From assembly GCA_029977605.1 (NCBI GenBank), contig JAPOKN010000032.1, positions 1-11,554 on the forward strand: a stretch of DNA of 11,554 nt, given 5' to 3'. Each line of letters starts with the position of its first letter. Positions within the stretch are counted from its first letter, which is position 1. A program made the position numbers and the translations under genes. Source of the DNA: Methanobacteriota archaeon. Lineage in GTDB: Archaea > Thermoplasmatota > Poseidoniia > MGIII > CG-Epi1. Of this stretch, positions 1 to 8,525 are shown one piece after another. The notes under the pieces are model-generated. The model worked only from the letters and a program-made list of their open reading frames with translations, made no database searches and was not told where the DNA came from.

Positions 1-1
1 C

Positions 2-1660
2 GACGATGATGGATTAAACGATGGCAACGAGGTTCATATTTTTGGATCTGATCCTTTAGACAAGGACACTGATGGAGATGGTCTCGAAGACTATAACGAA
101 ACTGCTGTACACAATACAAGCCCTACTAGTACTGATACTGATGGTGATGAGCTCAATGATTTTGTAGAAATTAACACTTACACGACTAATCCTACAAACG
201 ACGATACTGATGATGATGGACTAGCTGACGGGGAAGAAATAAATGAATATTCTACGAATCCAAAAGACCCCGACAGTGACAATGATGGCCTAGAAGACGG
301 TGATGAAATTGACATTGGAACTAATCCAAATAATTGGGATACTGATGGTGGAGGTGTCGGTGACGGAGTTGAATGGGAATCCGATGGAACCAACCCTATA
401 GATAATCCTAGCGACGATAATGTTGCTGCTAATGACGACGACGGTGATGGCCTAACAAATGGAGAAGAGCAAGTTTATGGAACTGATCCGGATGATGTTG
501 ATTCAGATAATGATGGACTACCTGACGGATATGAAGTTAATGTTGTTGAGTCAAATCCACTTCTAAATGATACTGATAGTGATGGCTTAGACGATATTGT
601 TGAATGGAACTTAACTAATACACAACCTAGCAATCCTGATTCAGATAGTGATGGACTAAGTGATGGAGCTGAAAACAATACCCATTTTACCAATCCAAAT
701 AATTGGGATACTGACGGAGACATGTTGAGTGATTATGCTGAAATATTTACTCATTCTACAGACCCAATTAATGAAGATACTGATGAGGACGGAATCAATG
801 ACGGACAGGAAATTAATATCTACATCTCTAACCCAAATGATAACGATACTGATGAAGATGGAATAATAGATGGAGTAGAAGTTGATACTCACGGCACTAA
901 TCCAATAAAATCAGATACTGATGATGACGAAATAGGCGATTATGACGAAATTTTTACATATTCAACAAATCCTACTGACGGCGACACAGATGATGATGGA
1001 TTAACGGATTATGATGAAATATTTACTCACGGGACTGATCCTCTATTGCCAGATACTGATGAAGATGGATTAAATGATGGTCTTGAGATTACAATTGGAA
1101 TTAATCCTTTAGCTATTGATAGTGATTCCGATGGATTGAACGACACTTGGGAATATACTCGAATCTCGCAGGGATACAATTACAGCCCTGGAAATAATGA
1201 TACTGACGGAGATGGAGTTGAGGATGGAGATGAAGATTTGGATACTGATGGATTAACAAATCTTGAAGAAATCAATACTTATGGAACAAATCCAATGGAT
1301 GAAGACTCAGATGGAGATACTCTATGGGATGGAGATGAAATTAAACCATGGGAAATTGATAAGGATGGAATAAATAACCAATACAATTATCCATCTAGCC
1401 CTAATAAACTTGACTCTGATGGAGATGGTTTAACTGATTTTGAGGAAGTAACTCCTTCAAATGATACTCATGGCTCTCGAACTGATCCGGAAGATTCAGA
1501 CACTGATGGCGATGGATTAAGTGACTATGATGAAATCAGATGGTACTGGAACATTACTGGAGAGAATAATACAGCACGCTCTTACTATGATGAACAGGGA
1601 TGGAATACATCAGATCCTAGGGAGGAAAATACTGACGGTGACACATGGGATGACGGAGAT
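2..1660 (+). repeat. Array of about 24 TSP3 Asp-rich calcium-binding repeats
   Basis: In-frame protein repeats with core D-T/S-D-x-D-G-L-x-D-G/Y-x-E and a T/S-N/D-P turn before the next core. Spacing is mostly 22-28 residues and regular at 23 residues (69 bases) between about 938 and 1076. The Asp side chains match the calcium-binding pattern of thrombospondin type-3 repeats, known to form elongated, calcium-stiffened rods. Degenerate units occur, for example DTDGGGVGD near 341, DTDGDMLSDY near 710 and IDKDGINNQ near 1357. The array continues past the left edge, so the true copy number is unknown. Copies differ at most third positions, so this is an old protein repeat and not a recent DNA expansion. 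Confidence 0.92.
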
Positions 1661-4600
1661 ATCGATGAAGAGAATCCTGTTTATGGATATTTTGAAGAAG
1701 AAGACCCACCTTGGGGAAGCCCTCCAGGAAGGGCCGGAACTCCAAATTGGCCTCCAGAAGAAGTCTTTAAGGATCAAGAATTTAATTGGTCTTTTGGGCC
1801 TTTGGTTAATCCTGAATCTGGAGAAGCATACGTCGGATTGCAAATTGATGCATACATAAATGAAACACAAGACTCCGGTAGTGTTTCATATAAAATTGGT
1901 AATGGAACAACTGATTCTGACGGATTTATGGTTTTAATTTGCAATGGGAGTTCACTGAGCTCAACCATAAAGGCAGGGAATTGGTTTTTACAGCTGCACC
2001 GTGAGGAACAATTTATCACTCATGAAGGAGTTCCTACAAGAATCCCTGCTGAATGGAGAGATAGTCCTCCATTGCCGATTAACATTACTGGAAATGTAAC
2101 AATCGATGTAAATGTACCTACAACTGCTGCAAGTGATGGAACCACATTAATCACAGGTACTTTAGTTGAAGATGAAAACATCCCCATAGAAGATAATATT
2201 GTTTCTCTTGAATTCAATGGCGTAACTTACAATGGTTTGACAAATGAGAATGGAATATTTACAATTGAGATAAATACTCCTACAGTAGAAGATGAAAACT
2301 ATGATTTAGAATTCAATTTCAGTGGCAATGAAAATTTAACAGGACAAAATAGAATTGAGCAAATTCGAATTATTAACGCATCTGTTGAGTTAAGGTTTGA
2401 TGAATCAAACGTAGATGCTTTCGAATTAGAACAAGAATATCAAATTAATGGAACCATATTTGGAGATGAAGGTGAACAGCCTACCGGAGTTATTGAACTC
2501 ACATATGGAGACACATACATAGGCGAAGTTGAAATTAGCGGCAATCAGGCTTGGAGTATAAATTTTGTAGTACCTGATAATTCATCTTGGGGAAATACAA
2601 TACTAGCCGCAAGATTCTCTGGAAATGAAATTTATCCTGAAGACATAGCTGTTGAGGAAATCATCATTAAAGGAAAAAGTAACCTAACATTAGATCAAGT
2701 ATCATCCGTAAGGTCTAATCAAATAACATTGAAAGGAAACTTGACCGATCATAATGGTCAAGCCATAGAGGATAAACTAATTACACTATTTTTAGATGAA
2801 AAACCACTTGGATCTGTTGAAACCGAAAGTGACGGAAGTTATGGATTTTCAATTAATCTATCAACCGAAAACTCAGGCCTACACCAGATTAAGGCAACAT
2901 TGTATGGCAGCCCTACATTAACCTCTGCTGAAGCCCATAATAGCTTAACTCTATTAGCTTCACCAAACCTGATTTTTGATGACTCAACGAAATGTAGACT
3001 TACTGAAGTATATTCTGAAAAAATATGTAAAGCTTCTAGAGGATTTGAATATAACTTATCAGGTACTCTTGTAGATGAATTAGGAAACCCAATGGTTAAT
3101 ACTACTATTGAATTTTTCAGCGAGAATGAGGGATTTGCGCCTCCTTTCCAAACAAGTGCCAATGGACGATTTGAGTATAATCTTTTTGTAGATGATGGCC
3201 AAACTGAAATTTTTACTATTGATATTAAAGTAGAAGATAATCTAGAGCAACCCTATCTCGTAGAGACTAATTTTGAAATCAACATAATACCACAATCGGA
3301 AGTATCTCTAACGGTGAGTGTGGACAATGAAGGAAACAAAGCATACAGGGGAGGAACATTAGAAGTATCTGGAAGTCTTGAAGTTGCAGATGGAGGAACT
3401 CTTGATAATGAAAATGGAATTTCACATAAAGTAAGTATATGGCTAGGTTCTGAAATGATTATGTACCTAAACGTTAGCGATTCGGGACAATATAACGGTA
3501 CTTACTCATTACTTGACAATAATGATGTAGGCGAATTTAATATTACTGCAACTTTTGACGAAACTGATTGGTACTTAGGTTCTAATGAAAATAACTCTTT
3601 TATCGTAGCAGGAACCACGGCTTTTGAGAATGTTATTGTAGAGGGCGACTGGTTTAACAACGAGTTGAGGCGAGGAGGTGCCATAAATGTTTACGGAATT
3701 TTGGTAGATGATTTAGGAAACAGAATTAATGAAAATATTTCGATTAGTATTGGAAACGCTGAACTTGTCACTTCATTCACTAATGAGTCCACCTTTAGTT
3801 CAATTGGTACTATTCCTGATGACTATAGGAATAACCATACTGTCAAACTTACCTATTTAGGGAGCGAATATTTAGATGGAACACAGTACAAAAGTAAGCA
3901 TTCTATATTAGTAGAAAGTAAAATAAGATTTGACTTTGAACCTCAAAATGTATTCCCTGGAGACAACGTTAACGTTTCTATTTGGCTGGAAGAAGATGAC
4001 GGTAGCCCAATTCCTGAATCTGAGGTGTCTGTATCTGTAAATCTATTTTACGATAAAAAGATAGAAATGGACACTAAACTGGAATATAATTTAACTACAG
4101 ATTTATCAGGGTTTACTAAGTTTAATTTTGAATTTCCTGAAGAAGCAAGCAGTGCTAGCATTCAAGCTACCTTTTTAGGAGGATATATCGAGGCATACGA
4201 CGACACACCACAAGAAACTGAACTAACTGTTGCAAATGTCGCAATAAGTATTACTAAGTCTCCTGAAGCAAAAGAACCTTTTGACATTAACAAATACTTA
4301 CCTTTATTCATTGGAATTCCTGCCGCCCTTTTGGTAACTGCGTATTACTTGTATTGGACACAAAAACACAAATATGAAGTTAGAAATCTGATTAAACAAA
4401 TGCAAAAAGAATTAAACAAAGATGAGGACTACAGACAAATAATAATAAAATCATATCATCAATTACTAAATATTCTTGATAGATATGGATTCATTAAGAC
4501 TAAAACTCAAACGGTCCGCGAATTTACGGATGTAATGCGTACTGCTTTGCCAATACCTACCCAAAGCGTAAAGCTATTAACTTCATTATTTGAAATCGCA

Positions 4601-4789
4601 AGATATAGTGGAATTAAACCTAAAGTTGTTGATGAATTTGGAATGGAAATGATTGACGGATCCTACAATATCTGGTGTGTAGAAGCAATTAATAATCTTC
4701 ATGAAGTCGAAATGGAATTGAATAAAGGACTTAAGGAAGGAAAAGTATCTAGATTTACTAATGTATTTGGAATGAGGTCATCTAAATGA
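2..4789 (+). CDS. Giant membrane-anchored TSP3-repeat / Ig-like surface protein with cytoplasmic DUF4129-like domain (5' partial)
   Basis: The frame is open to the left edge, so the N-terminus and signal peptide are missing; 1595 residues are visible. Order: about 24 TSP3 calcium-binding repeats (residues 1-552, core DTDGDGLxDxxE then TNP); a Pro-rich linker (about 564-600); one poorly defined beta domain (600-697); seven Ig-like repeats (about 699-1405), many ending in a motif like FSGNExY or YLGSEY; one membrane helix (1434-1452, PLFIGIPAALLVTAYYLYW); a helical C-terminal domain of about 140 residues. That last domain has the DUF4129 pattern: YHQLLNILDRYG, then T.REF, then a helix ending in ARYSG. 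The topology should put repeats and Ig domains outside, where many N-x-S/T sequons could be glycosylated, and DUF4129 in the cytoplasm. It is first of the visible operon genes, and its stop overlaps the DUF4350 gene by 4 bases. The ATG at 722 is an internal Met replacing the Gly of a repeat. A role as a calcium-dependent surface or adhesion protein tied to the MoxR machine is inference. The repeat, helix and Ig calls are firm; the DUF4129 assignment is by motif only. Confidence 0.88.
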   Translation, partial: DDDGLNDGNEVHIFGSDPLDKDTDGDGLEDYNETAVHNTSPTSTDTDGDELNDFVEINTYTTNPTNDDTDDDGLADGEEINEYSTNPKDPDSDNDGLEDGDEIDIGTNPNNWDTDGGGVGDGVEWESDGTNPIDNPSDDNVAANDDDGDGLTNGEEQVYGTDPDDVDSDNDGLPDGYEVNVVESNPLLNDTDSDGLDDIVEWNLTNTQPSNPDSDSDGLSDGAENNTHFTNPNNWDTDGDMLSDYAEIFTHSTDPINEDTDEDGINDGQEINIYISNPNDNDTDEDGIIDGVEVDTHGTNPIKSDTDDDEIGDYDEIFTYSTNPTDGDTDDDGLTDYDEIFTHGTDPLLPDTDEDGLNDGLEITIGINPLAIDSDSDGLNDTWEYTRISQGYNYSPGNNDTDGDGVEDGDEDLDTDGLTNLEEINTYGTNPMDEDSDGDTLWDGDEIKPWEIDKDGINNQYNYPSSPNKLDSDGDGLTDFEEVTPSNDTHGSRTDPEDSDTDGDGLSDYDEIRWYWNITGENNTARSYYDEQGWNTSDPREENTDGDTWDDGDIDEENPVYGYFEEEDPPWGSPPGRAGTPNWPPEEVFKDQEFNWSFGPLVNPESGEAYVGLQIDAYINETQDSGSVSYKIGNGTTDSDGFMVLICNGSSLSSTIKAGNWFLQLHREEQFITHEGVPTRIPAEWRDSPPLPINITGNVTIDVNVPTTAASDGTTLITGTLVEDENIPIEDNIVSLEFNGVTYNGLTNENGIFTIEINTPTVEDENYDLEFNFSGNENLTGQNRIEQIRIINASVELRFDESNVDAFELEQEYQINGTIFGDEGEQPTGVIELTYGDTYIGEVEISGNQAWSINFVVPDNSSWGNTILAARFSGNEIYPEDIAVEEIIIKGKSNLTLDQVSSVRSNQITLKGNLTDHNGQAIEDKLITLFLDEKPLGSVETESDGSYGFSINLSTENSGLHQIKATLYGSPTLTSAEAHNSLTLLASPNLIFDDSTKCRLTEVYSEKICKASRGFEYNLSGTLVDELGNPMVNTTIEFFSENEGFAPPFQTSANGRFEYNLFVDDGQTEIFTIDIKVEDNLEQPYLVETNFEINIIPQSEVSLTVSVDNEGNKAYRGGTLEVSGSLEVADGGTLDNENGISHKVSIWLGSEMIMYLNVSDSGQYNGTYSLLDNNDVGEFNITATFDETDWYLGSNENNSFIVAGTTAFENVIVEGDWFNNELRRGGAINVYGILVDDLGNRINENISISIGNAELVTSFTNESTFSSIGTIPDDYRNNHTVKLTYLGSEYLDGTQYKSKHSILVESKIRFDFEPQNVFPGDNVNVSIWLEEDDGSPIPESEVSVSVNLFYDKKIEMDTKLEYNLTTDLSGFTKFNFEFPEEASSASIQATFLGGYIEAYDDTPQETELTVANVAISITKSPEAKEPFDINKYLPLFIGIPAALLVTAYYLYWTQKHKYEVRNLIKQMQKELNKDEDYRQIIIKSYHQLLNILDRYGFIKTKTQTVREFTDVMRTALPIPTQSVKLLTSLFEIARYSGIKPKVVDEFGMEMIDGSYNIWCVEAINNLHEVEMELNKGLKEGKVSRFTNVFGMRSSK
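323..345 (+). repeat. 23-base exact direct repeat inside the TSP3 array (copy 1; copy 2 at 692-714)
   Basis: The same 23 bases occur at 323-345 and 692-714, in the same frame, encoding NPNNWDTD. The offset is 369 bases (123 codons), about five TSP3 units. Flanking bases diverge at once on both sides. It is either a trace of an internal duplication or gene conversion, or a conserved turn with chance codon identity. Confidence 0.7.
1800..4210 (+). other. Region of 7 to 8 tandem Ig-like beta-sandwich repeats within the surface protein
   Basis: Rough unit limits in bases: 1800-2090 (poorly defined), 2095-2345, 2370-2670, 2675-2950, 2957-3290, 3295-3605, 3610-3895 and 3910-4210. Most units show a strand pattern such as 'xGTLVDxxGNPI', a middle 'sDGxysf' or 'NENGIFTI' strand, and a closing 'I.AxFxGxxxY' strand. 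This resembles bacterial Ig-like or carboxypeptidase-regulatory-like stalk domains. The fourth Ig-like unit holds two Cys 12 residues apart (KCRLTEVYSEKIC), a possible disulfide outside the cell. Unit boundaries are by eye. Confidence 0.65.
4774..4782 (+). promoter_or_regulatory. Shine-Dalgarno site for the DUF4350 gene
   Basis: GAGGTCATC is close to the archaeal consensus GGAGGTGATC. GAGGT ends 7 bases before the ATG at 4786, inside the end of the upstream gene. It supports the 4786 start and translational coupling at the ATGA overlap. Confidence 0.65.
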
Positions 4790-6213
4790 GAAAGGCCTTC
4801 CGTGAGCAATACGGCTCAAAACTATTCGCTCTTGCAATCATAATTATGATGATTACAGTAGTTTATCCTACTTTAATAACAAATGCAAAGAATCCTTCCC
4901 AACTTTCAGCTTATGATGATGACTGGAATGATATTTCAACATTTGCTTCTGATATCGATGAAGACCAAAATGGAAATCACGTAATGAAAACTATAGTTTC
5001 AAGACCTGCTATAATTAACAAGATTTCGGATATTGAAAGAAATTCTACTGAAAAAACTATTGAAGTTAATTCTACGGTTCTTGTGATTATCGGAGTAGAA
5101 AGAAGCTACTCTGAGTTTGATTCAAATGCAATATATAATTTTGTCAAATCTGGTGGAAAGGTTATTATTGCAGATGACTCCGGTTATGGAAATTCCGCAT
5201 TTTACGGAGAAATGGGTACTTTAGAAATAGGCGTTAAATTGAGGACAAATATCGTCCAGGAAGGATGCCAGCCAACACAAGGTAGTGGGCTGGTGGCTGG
5301 TGCAATCGATGCATTAGGTTACGATGGCAGTGGAAGTACTAGCCCAAAATGTAAGCCTGCACTATTATATGACTCTAATCATTGGGAAGAAGCAATACAT
5401 CCTAAAAATAATTCCATTGCTATTATTGATGCTGACGTGCCAAGAATGGACTTTAGTGGACAATTGATGATGAGTTCTCCCGCTGCACTTACAATTCAGA
5501 CAGGGGGGCCTGCTGAGGGACTTGTTTGGTCAAGTCAGAAGGCATTTATTGACTACAATCAAGATGAAATTGGAGGAAAAGGTGAGGGGACATACAGAGA
5601 AGACTCTACTAACGGAGTCGAAGTAGTCGCTGAAGCAAATGTAGGAAATGGAACTGTAATATTCATATCTGATACAAGTATTTTTACAAACGAATATTAT
5701 GATGAACTAGACAATCGTGAATTCATATTAGCAATGGTAAACTATGTAACAAATGGAGAAAAACACACAGTTATATTTGACGAAAGTCGTCATATACAAT
5801 CAGACATTCTTTCACTTGTTTATGTTCAACTATTCGGAGTTCTAGGATATGTTAGTAATAGCGAAACGCTAGGAATTCTTTTCTTAGGGTCCATTATTTT
5901 AATTTTACAGCTAGTAATGATGAGAGTAGAAAATCCAAAACCTTGGAGACATCTATTCAATATATATGAGGGGAGATTATCTAGATTTAGAGTTCCCCAT
6001 GCGCATTACACTCACCCTGAAACAATTAAAGAAATATTCATAGAAAAAGTAAGAATTGAAAATGGATATACAAGAGAAGAATTTGGAATGTTATCACAAA
6101 CAAAGATTGAAGAGTTATTACATGATCCTCTATTAATTAAATTCATGATAAATGACGATAGAAGTATGACCTTGAAAGAGGTTGAAGAAGCAATAAAAGG
6201 ATGGAAAAAATAA
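4786..6213 (+). CDS. DUF4350-like membrane protein with exported Rossmann-like domain
   Basis: 475 residues. Membrane helix at 12-30 (FALAIIIMMITVVYPTLI region), exported domain about 33-355, second membrane helix about 361-379, and a cytoplasmic helical tail of about 95 residues. DUF4350-type marks: an alternating strand-helix core with IYNFVKSGGKVIIADDSG (115-132), then GNGTVIFISDTSIFTNEYYDELDNREF, where such proteins have a 'gDpsvftN...dN..f' motif, then VIFDESRH (329-336) matching the family's 'v.fDEyhHG'. This domain is related in fold to the GldG/ABC-auxiliary type. Its exact role is not established; members sit in MoxR-DUF58 clusters. Only two Cys (161 and 189) occur, both in the exported part, so a disulfide is possible. 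It starts by ATGA overlap with the upstream gene behind a strong ribosome site, and ends in TAATG with the MoxR gene. No catalytic residues are recognised. Confidence 0.8.
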   Translation: MRKAFREQYGSKLFALAIIIMMITVVYPTLITNAKNPSQLSAYDDDWNDISTFASDIDEDQNGNHVMKTIVSRPAIINKISDIERNSTEKTIEVNSTVLVIIGVERSYSEFDSNAIYNFVKSGGKVIIADDSGYGNSAFYGEMGTLEIGVKLRTNIVQEGCQPTQGSGLVAGAIDALGYDGSGSTSPKCKPALLYDSNHWEEAIHPKNNSIAIIDADVPRMDFSGQLMMSSPAALTIQTGGPAEGLVWSSQKAFIDYNQDEIGGKGEGTYREDSTNGVEVVAEANVGNGTVIFISDTSIFTNEYYDELDNREFILAMVNYVTNGEKHTVIFDESRHIQSDILSLVYVQLFGVLGYVSNSETLGILFLGSIILILQLVMMRVENPKPWRHLFNIYEGRLSRFRVPHAHYTHPETIKEIFIEKVRIENGYTREEFGMLSQTKIEELLHDPLLIKFMINDDRSMTLKEVEEAIKGWKK

Positions 6214-7280
6214 TGGGCCTATTTGGAAATAAAAAGAAAGAAGAAGAGCAAGAACCGACTCCAGAAGTTGGGACTGAAGACCAGAATGAAGGTTTACAAA
6301 CTTACATGATGGATCCTTCATTACAGGAAACGCACGATTTAATGCAAGCTGTTTTAGCTGAAGCTGAACAAGTTGTTATGGGTAAGAGACCTATACTTGA
6401 CTTGACTGCTGTCGGAATACTTGCCGGAGGGAATATTCTCTTTGAGGATAATCCAGGATTGGCAAAAACACTGTTGGCCAATACATTTGCACAGGCATTA
6501 GGTATTAACTTTAAACGTGTACAATTTACACCAGATTTGCTACCTGCAGATATTACGGGAATTTACATCTGGAACCAAAAAGACCAAAAATTTGAATTTC
6601 GAAAAGGACCTTTATTTTGTAACTTACTGCTTGCTGACGAAATAAACAGAGCTCCACCAAAAACACAGGCCGCATTGTTAGAAGCAATGCAAGAACACCA
6701 AGTTACTATAGAAGGTGAAACTCATATTTTACCTGAGCCTTTTGTAACATTAGCAACTCAAAATCCAATTGAATCAGAGGGTACCTATCCTTTGCCTGAT
6801 GCTCAGTTAGACCGTTTTATGATGAAACTATCAATGGGTTATCCTGGAAGGCCAATAGAAAGGGCCATTCTTGTAAAGAGAAAACAAAGGGGAAAGGATG
6901 ATCACACACTTCAAGCAATTACCACGCCTGAAAAACTTCGCGAGATGCAACTAAGTCTTGAAAAAGTGAGAATTGATGATTCAATTATAGAATATATTGT
7001 TGAAATTATTTATCGCACAAGGGAAGACCCACGTGTAAAGGTTGGATCTTCACCAAGAGGTGCTCAATCTCTTTTCAAACTTTCTAGGGCATTAGCTGTT
7101 CTGAGTGGAAGAGATTACGTAATACCTGATGATATAAAGAGACTAAGTATCTACACCCTAAGACACCGTATCATTCTAAAGCCTGAACCAAGAATTAAAG
7201 GTGTCAAAACTGAAGAAATTGTATCTGAAATTCTAGAACAAGTAGAAGTACCAACAACTCAAGGACAACTAGAAGACTAA
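6213..7280 (+). CDS. moxR: MoxR-family AAA+ ATPase
   Basis: 355 residues from the ATG at 6213. Likely a cytoplasmic AAA+ chaperone-like ATPase that remodels or activates partner complexes, acting with the DUF58 protein. Residues 1-30 are a charged, unconserved-looking leader (MGLFGNKKKEEEQ...). Walker A is FEDNPGLAKT, with the P-loop at about 79-86; Asp and Ala replace two usual Gly, and I recall similar PGLAKT P-loops in other MoxR proteins. Walker B LLLADEINRAPPKTQAALLE (138-157) and sensor 1 ATQNPIESEGTYPLPDAQLD (181-200) are near-perfect MoxR signatures. The Arg of LDRF follows, and sensor 2 is SPRGAQSL (280-287). A C-terminal helical lid includes YVIPDDIKRL. The length fits the family. 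An in-frame ATG at 6201 would overlap the DUF4350 gene by 13 bases with AGG directly against the start; 6213 gives a TAATG junction and MGLFG, so I prefer it. The next gene follows with no gap. Confidence 0.95.
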   Translation: MGLFGNKKKEEEQEPTPEVGTEDQNEGLQTYMMDPSLQETHDLMQAVLAEAEQVVMGKRPILDLTAVGILAGGNILFEDNPGLAKTLLANTFAQALGINFKRVQFTPDLLPADITGIYIWNQKDQKFEFRKGPLFCNLLLADEINRAPPKTQAALLEAMQEHQVTIEGETHILPEPFVTLATQNPIESEGTYPLPDAQLDRFMMKLSMGYPGRPIERAILVKRKQRGKDDHTLQAITTPEKLREMQLSLEKVRIDDSIIEYIVEIIYRTREDPRVKVGSSPRGAQSLFKLSRALAVLSGRDYVIPDDIKRLSIYTLRHRIILKPEPRIKGVKTEEIVSEILEQVEVPTTQGQLED

Positions 7281-8525
7281 ATGTGGAGTAAGAAGGCTGC
7301 AGCTGTCGCAGGCGGTGCTATATTCTTGACACTAGCAGGTTTGATTAGATTGAATTATCTTTTCATAAGTGCGGGTTTAGTTATGCTGACATTTGTAGTT
7401 ATATCTAGTTTCTTAGATGTATGGATGCCTAATGTTAAAATTAGAAGAGAAACAACCTCAGATAATATTTTTGAAGATGGAACAATGTCTGTTAAATTTA
7501 TTATCAAAAATACAGGGTTAGGAATTGGTTTCGTTGAAATCTACGATAGTTTGCCGCCTCAAGCTAGAATAATCAAAGGCTCAAATTACACTTTACTCTA
7601 CATGAAACCTTGGCAAGAGGTTTCATTCGAATATTCCCTAAAATTACCACTAAGAGGACATTACCACCTAGGGCCGGTTAAAATGCGGGTTAAAGATGCA
7701 TTTGATTTATTTTATAACGAACGAATAGAAGAATCTATTCACAGCTTTTCAGTATTTCCACAAATTGAAGTACTAGAGGAGCAAGTCATTACATCTCGAG
7801 CGCCTAAATTACTTTCTGGAGCCATGCCTTTGAACGTAATTGGTACCGGTACGGAGTTTTATTCATTGAGAGAATTCGTTCCTGGAGACTCACTTAGATC
7901 AGTAAATTGGAAAGCTTTAGCTAAAAAAGGCAAAATGATGGTTAATGAGACGGTCCGTGAAGATGTAATGGATGTTATTTTACTAGTAGATGCAAGAGAG
8001 GTATCTGCAGTCGGAGGCGGAAGAGATACACCCCTGGAAATGTCTTGTAGAGCTGCTGCCACTTATGCTAAACAACTTCTAGATGAAAGAAATAATGTAG
8101 CTTTAATGGTATATGGAGACACTATTGACAGAGTCGACTTGGATAGAGGGGAGCACCACCTTTTCAAAATTCTTACAGCTTTATCGAGCGCTAAACCTCA
8201 AGGTAATTTAAAACTAGAAATTGTAATGAAGGATTTACTGCCTCATCTGCCAAGTGGATCCCCAATTATCCTCTTTAGTTCATTAGATGATGACCATACT
8301 ATTGCTGAAGCTTTTACAAGCACAATCAGTAGAGGATTTACAATTACAACTATTTCACCATCTAGCTTGGACTTCGAAGAAAGAATGAAAAGAATTCCTA
8401 TGGAACCATTACTTATTGCAAAAATTGAAAGAGACAATATGATTTCTGAGCTCAGAAGCTTTGGCCTCCAAGTAGGTGATTGGAAATATGGTGACAATGT
8501 GAATACTGCACTTCAGGAGATCTAG
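7281..8525 (+). CDS. DUF58 domain protein (vWA-like partner of MoxR)
   Basis: 414 residues. Two membrane helices form an N-terminal hairpin (about 6-22 and 26-46). A beta-rich region follows (50-165) with LKLPLRGHYHLGPVKMRVKD, resembling the usual DUF58 'RG.y.lGP......DpfGLf' segment. The DUF58 signature GTEFYSLREFVPGDSLRSVN ending in WKALAKKG is at 190-217. A vWA-like fold starts at DVILLVDAREVS (231-242). The metal site normally written DxSxS reads DAREV here, so the classic MIDAS looks lost; metal binding cannot be assumed. With MoxR directly upstream (0 bases between stop and start) it probably forms the ATPase/vWA-adaptor pair typical of these clusters, held to the inner face of the membrane. 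There is no clear ribosome site; the TAA-ATG junction suggests coupled translation. The family call is firm, the mechanism inferred. Confidence 0.92.
   Translation: MWSKKAAAVAGGAIFLTLAGLIRLNYLFISAGLVMLTFVVISSFLDVWMPNVKIRRETTSDNIFEDGTMSVKFIIKNTGLGIGFVEIYDSLPPQARIIKGSNYTLLYMKPWQEVSFEYSLKLPLRGHYHLGPVKMRVKDAFDLFYNERIEESIHSFSVFPQIEVLEEQVITSRAPKLLSGAMPLNVIGTGTEFYSLREFVPGDSLRSVNWKALAKKGKMMVNETVREDVMDVILLVDAREVSAVGGGRDTPLEMSCRAAATYAKQLLDERNNVALMVYGDTIDRVDLDRGEHHLFKILTALSSAKPQGNLKLEIVMKDLLPHLPSGSPIILFSSLDDDHTIAEAFTSTISRGFTITTISPSSLDFEERMKRIPMEPLLIAKIERDNMISELRSFGLQVGDWKYGDNVNTALQEI
8516..8522 (+). promoter_or_regulatory. Shine-Dalgarno site for the polytopic membrane protein gene
   Basis: GGAGATC contains GGAG, complementary to the 3' end of archaeal 16S rRNA, 6 bases before the ATG at 8526. 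It lies in the last codons of the DUF58 gene and supports that start. Confidence 0.6.

Noticed and set aside
178..892. Three Ser-rich or Ile-rich minus-strand reading frames opposite the TSP3 repeats
   Set aside because: They are antisense shadows of Asp/Gly/Thr codons, have low-complexity composition, and match no domain; the plus frame is clearly coding.
1..1660. Regular DNA repeats that could suggest a CRISPR array or satellite
   Set aside because: The repeats are in-frame coding TSP3 units with variable codons and no constant repeat/spacer structure.
1521..1859. 112-codon plus-strand frame inside the surface protein gene
   Set aside because: It is an out-of-frame shadow of the real gene with no recognisable domain or ribosome site.
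2839..3162. 107-codon minus-strand frame
   Set aside because: It lies wholly antisense to the Ig-like region and shows no domain or start signal.
6201..6203. ATG 6201 as start of the MoxR gene
   Set aside because: It would overlap the upstream gene by 13 bases and has AGG directly against the ATG; ATG 6213 gives a clean TAATG junction. Not excluded.
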